DNA from: Ruegeria lacuscaerulensis
GTDB taxonomy: Bacteria; Pseudomonadota; Alphaproteobacteria; Rhodobacterales; Rhodobacteraceae
Length of the DNA stretch: 64,000 nucleotides
Assembly (NCBI RefSeq): GCF_013033355.1
Contig: NZ_WQDY01000005.1
Coordinates: 223,841 to 287,840 of the forward strand
Direction: 5' to 3'
Positions 62,148 to 64,000 of the stretch are shown here, in pieces. A program made the translations under genes and the position numbers. The first letter of the stretch is position 1; each line of letters opens with the position of its first letter. The notes beneath the pieces were generated by a model, which saw only the letters and a list, made by a program, of their open reading frames with translations, ran no database searches and was not told where the DNA came from.

Positions 62148-63458
62148 TTGATTTCTGAGGTGCCAAAGCCACGCGATTGCAGACCGAACGCGGTCGCCAT
62201 GCAACTTTTGGCCTTGTTTCTTATGTTTAGCGCTTTAACGCCTTCGGTGTTGGCTGAGGAAGTTGAGGACTATTCCGGTCTCAGACTCAGCCTTCCATTT
62301 GCCTTTTATAATGAAACATTTGGTCTGAGCGCAGGCTGGGTAGAAGGACGGGTAGGTTACCTGCAACCTCAGGCTAGGATACTTGGCACAATTATTGCTG
62401 GTGACACTGGCTCAGCAACAGGTTTTCTTGCTGCGGAAGACTTACAGGTCCCTCGATGGAAGCGCCTCTTTATCGATCCCATATTTTCTCTCGGTTATTA
62501 CAACGACGCAGACACATATGTAGACGGCAATCCGGATTTCGCAGGGGAGCGAGCTGGAACGAATGACTCGAACAAAGACAACTTTGTCACAGGAAGCGGT
62601 TCGGACGTGTTTTCGCGAGTCCGGTTCAAGTATCTTTTGCCGATAGGTCACGGTCGCAATCAAGTTGTTCCTGACTACAGTATACGCGACGGCTTCCTGG
62701 TTTCCGGCGCGACAGGTGGATCGTCTCTGAACCCATTTGAAAGTGGGCGAAGCTTTTTTGAGATAAGGCCGTTTCACAGAGCGTTGGTGAGCGACGGAGA
62801 TGATTTCGACGGCGAGTTACGAACGAATGGTCTTGATTTCGTCTACTTCTGGGATAACCGTGACTTTCCGGTGAACCCCACGAAAGGCGTTGGCCTCAAG
62901 CTGCAATACTCAAGGGATTTCGGCTGGTTTGACAGCACAGATTCCTGGACTGTGATGCAGGCTGAATTTGATGCCTATCACGATTTTGGTGAGTCTGCGT
63001 GGTTTCGTAGTCGTGTGCTTGCATTCGATTTCTGGACTGCAGACACACCGTCATGGAGTGAAAATGGTGGAGTTATCTCCAATCGTCCTCCTCCTTACAC
63101 TGGAGCCACGCTTGGAGGTTTGTTTCGTATGCGCGGCTTTCCGGAAGAGAGATTCAATGATCGTTCTGCCATCTACTATTCTGCGGAACTTCGCATGACC
63201 CCGTATTGGAACCCATTCAACCAATGGCCCGCCGCCCAAGAATTGCTGGGTGTTGAGTGGGTGCAGGTTGTTCCATTTGGTGAGATGGGCCGCGTCGCAG
63301 GCAGTTACGATCTTGGCGAACTGCATTCTGACATGAAATGGAGCGCTGGTATTGGGTTGCGCGCATGGGTTCAAGGCTTTGTAGTCAGAGCAGATACCGC
63401 ATTTTCCGACGAAGGTGTTAGGCTGCAGATGATGATTGGACAACCATTTCAGTTTTGA
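62148..63458 (+). CDS. BamA/Omp85-like outer-membrane beta-barrel
   Basis: A protein of 436 residues from a TTG start (aagggggc upstream) or 419 from the ATG at 62199; the signal peptide core is LLALFLMFSALTPSVLA. It has no POTRA repeats. The C-terminal half shows Omp85-type strands: LDFVYFWDNRDFPVNPTKG near residue 245, LFRMRGFPEERFNDRSAIYY with the VRGY-like loop near 330, and a final strand ending in phenylalanine (IGQPFQF). It may be a small patatin-associated or surface-antigen-like barrel. Start uncertain. Confidence 0.82.
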   Translation: MISEVPKPRDCRPNAVAMQLLALFLMFSALTPSVLAEEVEDYSGLRLSLPFAFYNETFGLSAGWVEGRVGYLQPQARILGTIIAGDTGSATGFLAAEDLQVPRWKRLFIDPIFSLGYYNDADTYVDGNPDFAGERAGTNDSNKDNFVTGSGSDVFSRVRFKYLLPIGHGRNQVVPDYSIRDGFLVSGATGGSSLNPFESGRSFFEIRPFHRALVSDGDDFDGELRTNGLDFVYFWDNRDFPVNPTKGVGLKLQYSRDFGWFDSTDSWTVMQAEFDAYHDFGESAWFRSRVLAFDFWTADTPSWSENGGVISNRPPPYTGATLGGLFRMRGFPEERFNDRSAIYYSAELRMTPYWNPFNQWPAAQELLGVEWVQVVPFGEMGRVAGSYDLGELHSDMKWSAGIGLRAWVQGFVVRADTAFSDEGVRLQMMIGQPFQF

Positions 63459-63851
63459 AATGAACGCAGTTTCCTTCAGCCCAAAATAACTTTTTCTAAG
63501 CTCTGGAAATCTTGGAAACCAATTTGCGAAGTGCTAATTGTGCAGGCAGTGGTATGCCTCACATTAATAGCTTGAGGGCGAGTGTTAAATACAATTGCCA
63601 GCCATGCATTCCCGTCTGCCAATCCATCCTCTTGAAAGGAACGACTGTTAAGTCGCTTAATTCCAGCGCCATTCAAGCCAGCTACAAGCTATAGCCGACC
63701 CTGCTAATCTGTTGAGTTTTTGGCACTTCAATAGTCGGCATCTGGAAGACGGAACTGTATTTCTTAGGAACCACTTTAGTGGATCAGCTCAGAGGGACAT
63801 GTTCACAACAAAGAAGGCTTCGAGCAGAACTTTCTTGTCCGGCCCATTGTA
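63459..63851. other. Intergenic stretch, no supported gene
   Basis: AT-rich, only short frames; I see no RNA gene or strong hairpin. It would hold the 3' region of the carbamate kinase gene and the end of the barrel transcript. Confidence 0.45.
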
Positions 63852-64000
63852 TCAGTGAAACTTGGTCTCTCCCGCGCTCTCAGAAACCGTTGTTCCTTTT
63901 TCTCCACGCACTGCCGCAGGGACATCTGCGAGGGCGCAAATGATCGCGCGACCGCCCGAGGATCGCACAAAGTCTTGTGCAGCCTGGACCTTGGGGCCCA
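63852..64000 (-). CDS. arcC: Carbamate kinase, C-terminal fragment (gene runs off the window)
   Basis: Only the last about 48 codons are visible, ending at a TGA at 63852-63854. GPKVQAAQDFVRSSGGRAII followed by ALADVPAAVRGEKGTTV is the characteristic carbamate-kinase C-terminus (MGPKVEAA...GT-V pattern). The enzyme makes ATP from carbamoyl phosphate in the arginine deiminase pathway. The rest of the gene lies past position 64000, so intactness is unknown. Confidence 0.72.
   Translation of the reverse strand, partial: GPKVQAAQDFVRSSGGRAIICALADVPAAVRGEKGTTVSESAGETKFH

Noticed and set aside
45107..64000. Second copy of the tRNA-Thr 3' end as right attachment site
   Set aside because: Only short G-rich matches (for example near 49968) were seen; none extends to a credible repeat.
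1..64000. CRISPR array
   Set aside because: No regularly spaced repeats with unique spacers; the only strong tandem repeats code for the ZnuA His loop.
1..64000. rRNA operon, tmRNA or other structured RNA genes besides tRNA-Thr
   Set aside because: No recognisable conserved segments were seen by eye; small RNAs could still be missed.

Overview
The window reads as chromosomal DNA of a marine alphaproteobacterium, most likely a Rhodobacteraceae (Roseobacter-type) species. The evidence is the GC-rich codon use of the left two thirds, family-typical gene orders (NDUFA12-mlaD-DUF2155-aat-accC-accB; clpP-clpX; zur-znuCB facing znuA), an ScfR/RamB-type regulator, a GapR-like DUF2312 protein and a SqrR/BigR-type sulfide regulator. 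The species cannot be fixed from the sequence alone.

Layout. 0-6.4 kb: arginine biosynthesis (argD, argF), a ferric-reductase-like/Tat dioxygenase-like pair, phytanoyl-CoA-type dioxygenase, pirin and ketopantoate reductase. 6.4-13.9 kb: PiT phosphate transporter, NUDIX hydrolase, HrpB helicase, MeaB GTPase, a Hint-domain protein and ribosomal protein L28. 14-23.6 kb: a candidate small gene, a copper chaperone pair, HdeD, sirtuin, low-molecular-weight phosphatase, LysR regulator, a compact stand-alone RNA ligase, LepA, aldo/keto reductase and small envelope proteins. 23.7-27.3 kb: high-affinity zinc uptake with a Zur operator region, then the SqrR/BigR-like regulator. 27.6-33.8 kb: ClpXP, RidA, respiratory and envelope genes, Aat and the biotin carboxylase pair. 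34-40.6 kb: PAS-LuxR regulator, ScfR-type regulator, an overlapping operon of single-domain response regulator, small membrane protein and symporter-fused histidine kinase, then an orphan SpoA-domain protein. 40.6-42.8 kb: a persulfide/thiosulfate cluster (PDO-like hydrolase, two YeeE/YedE halves, TIGR01244 sulfurtransferase). 43-44.9 kb: small housekeeping and hypothetical genes.

From the tRNA-Thr at 45.1 kb the character changes. A P4-type integrase sits directly after the tRNA, followed by an island protein with a repeated motif, two AlpA-like HTH proteins and a second tyrosine recombinase fused to an HTH and a zinc ribbon. After 50 kb the DNA is visibly AT-richer. It carries an RND efflux pump with its adaptor, an MFS transporter, a patatin lipoprotein, a winged-helix protein, PPK2 polyphosphate kinase, GltS, a K+ channel gene broken by a one-base shift at a run of eight A, a BamA-like outer-membrane barrel and the 3' end of a carbamate kinase at the window edge. 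I read 45.1 kb to the right edge as a tRNA-integrated genomic island whose far end lies outside the window.

The most unusual items are the HTH-zinc-ribbon-recombinase module with its neighbours, the minimal RNA ligase, the homopolymer-frameshifted channel, and the separation of a SqrR-like regulator from the sulfur cluster it may control.
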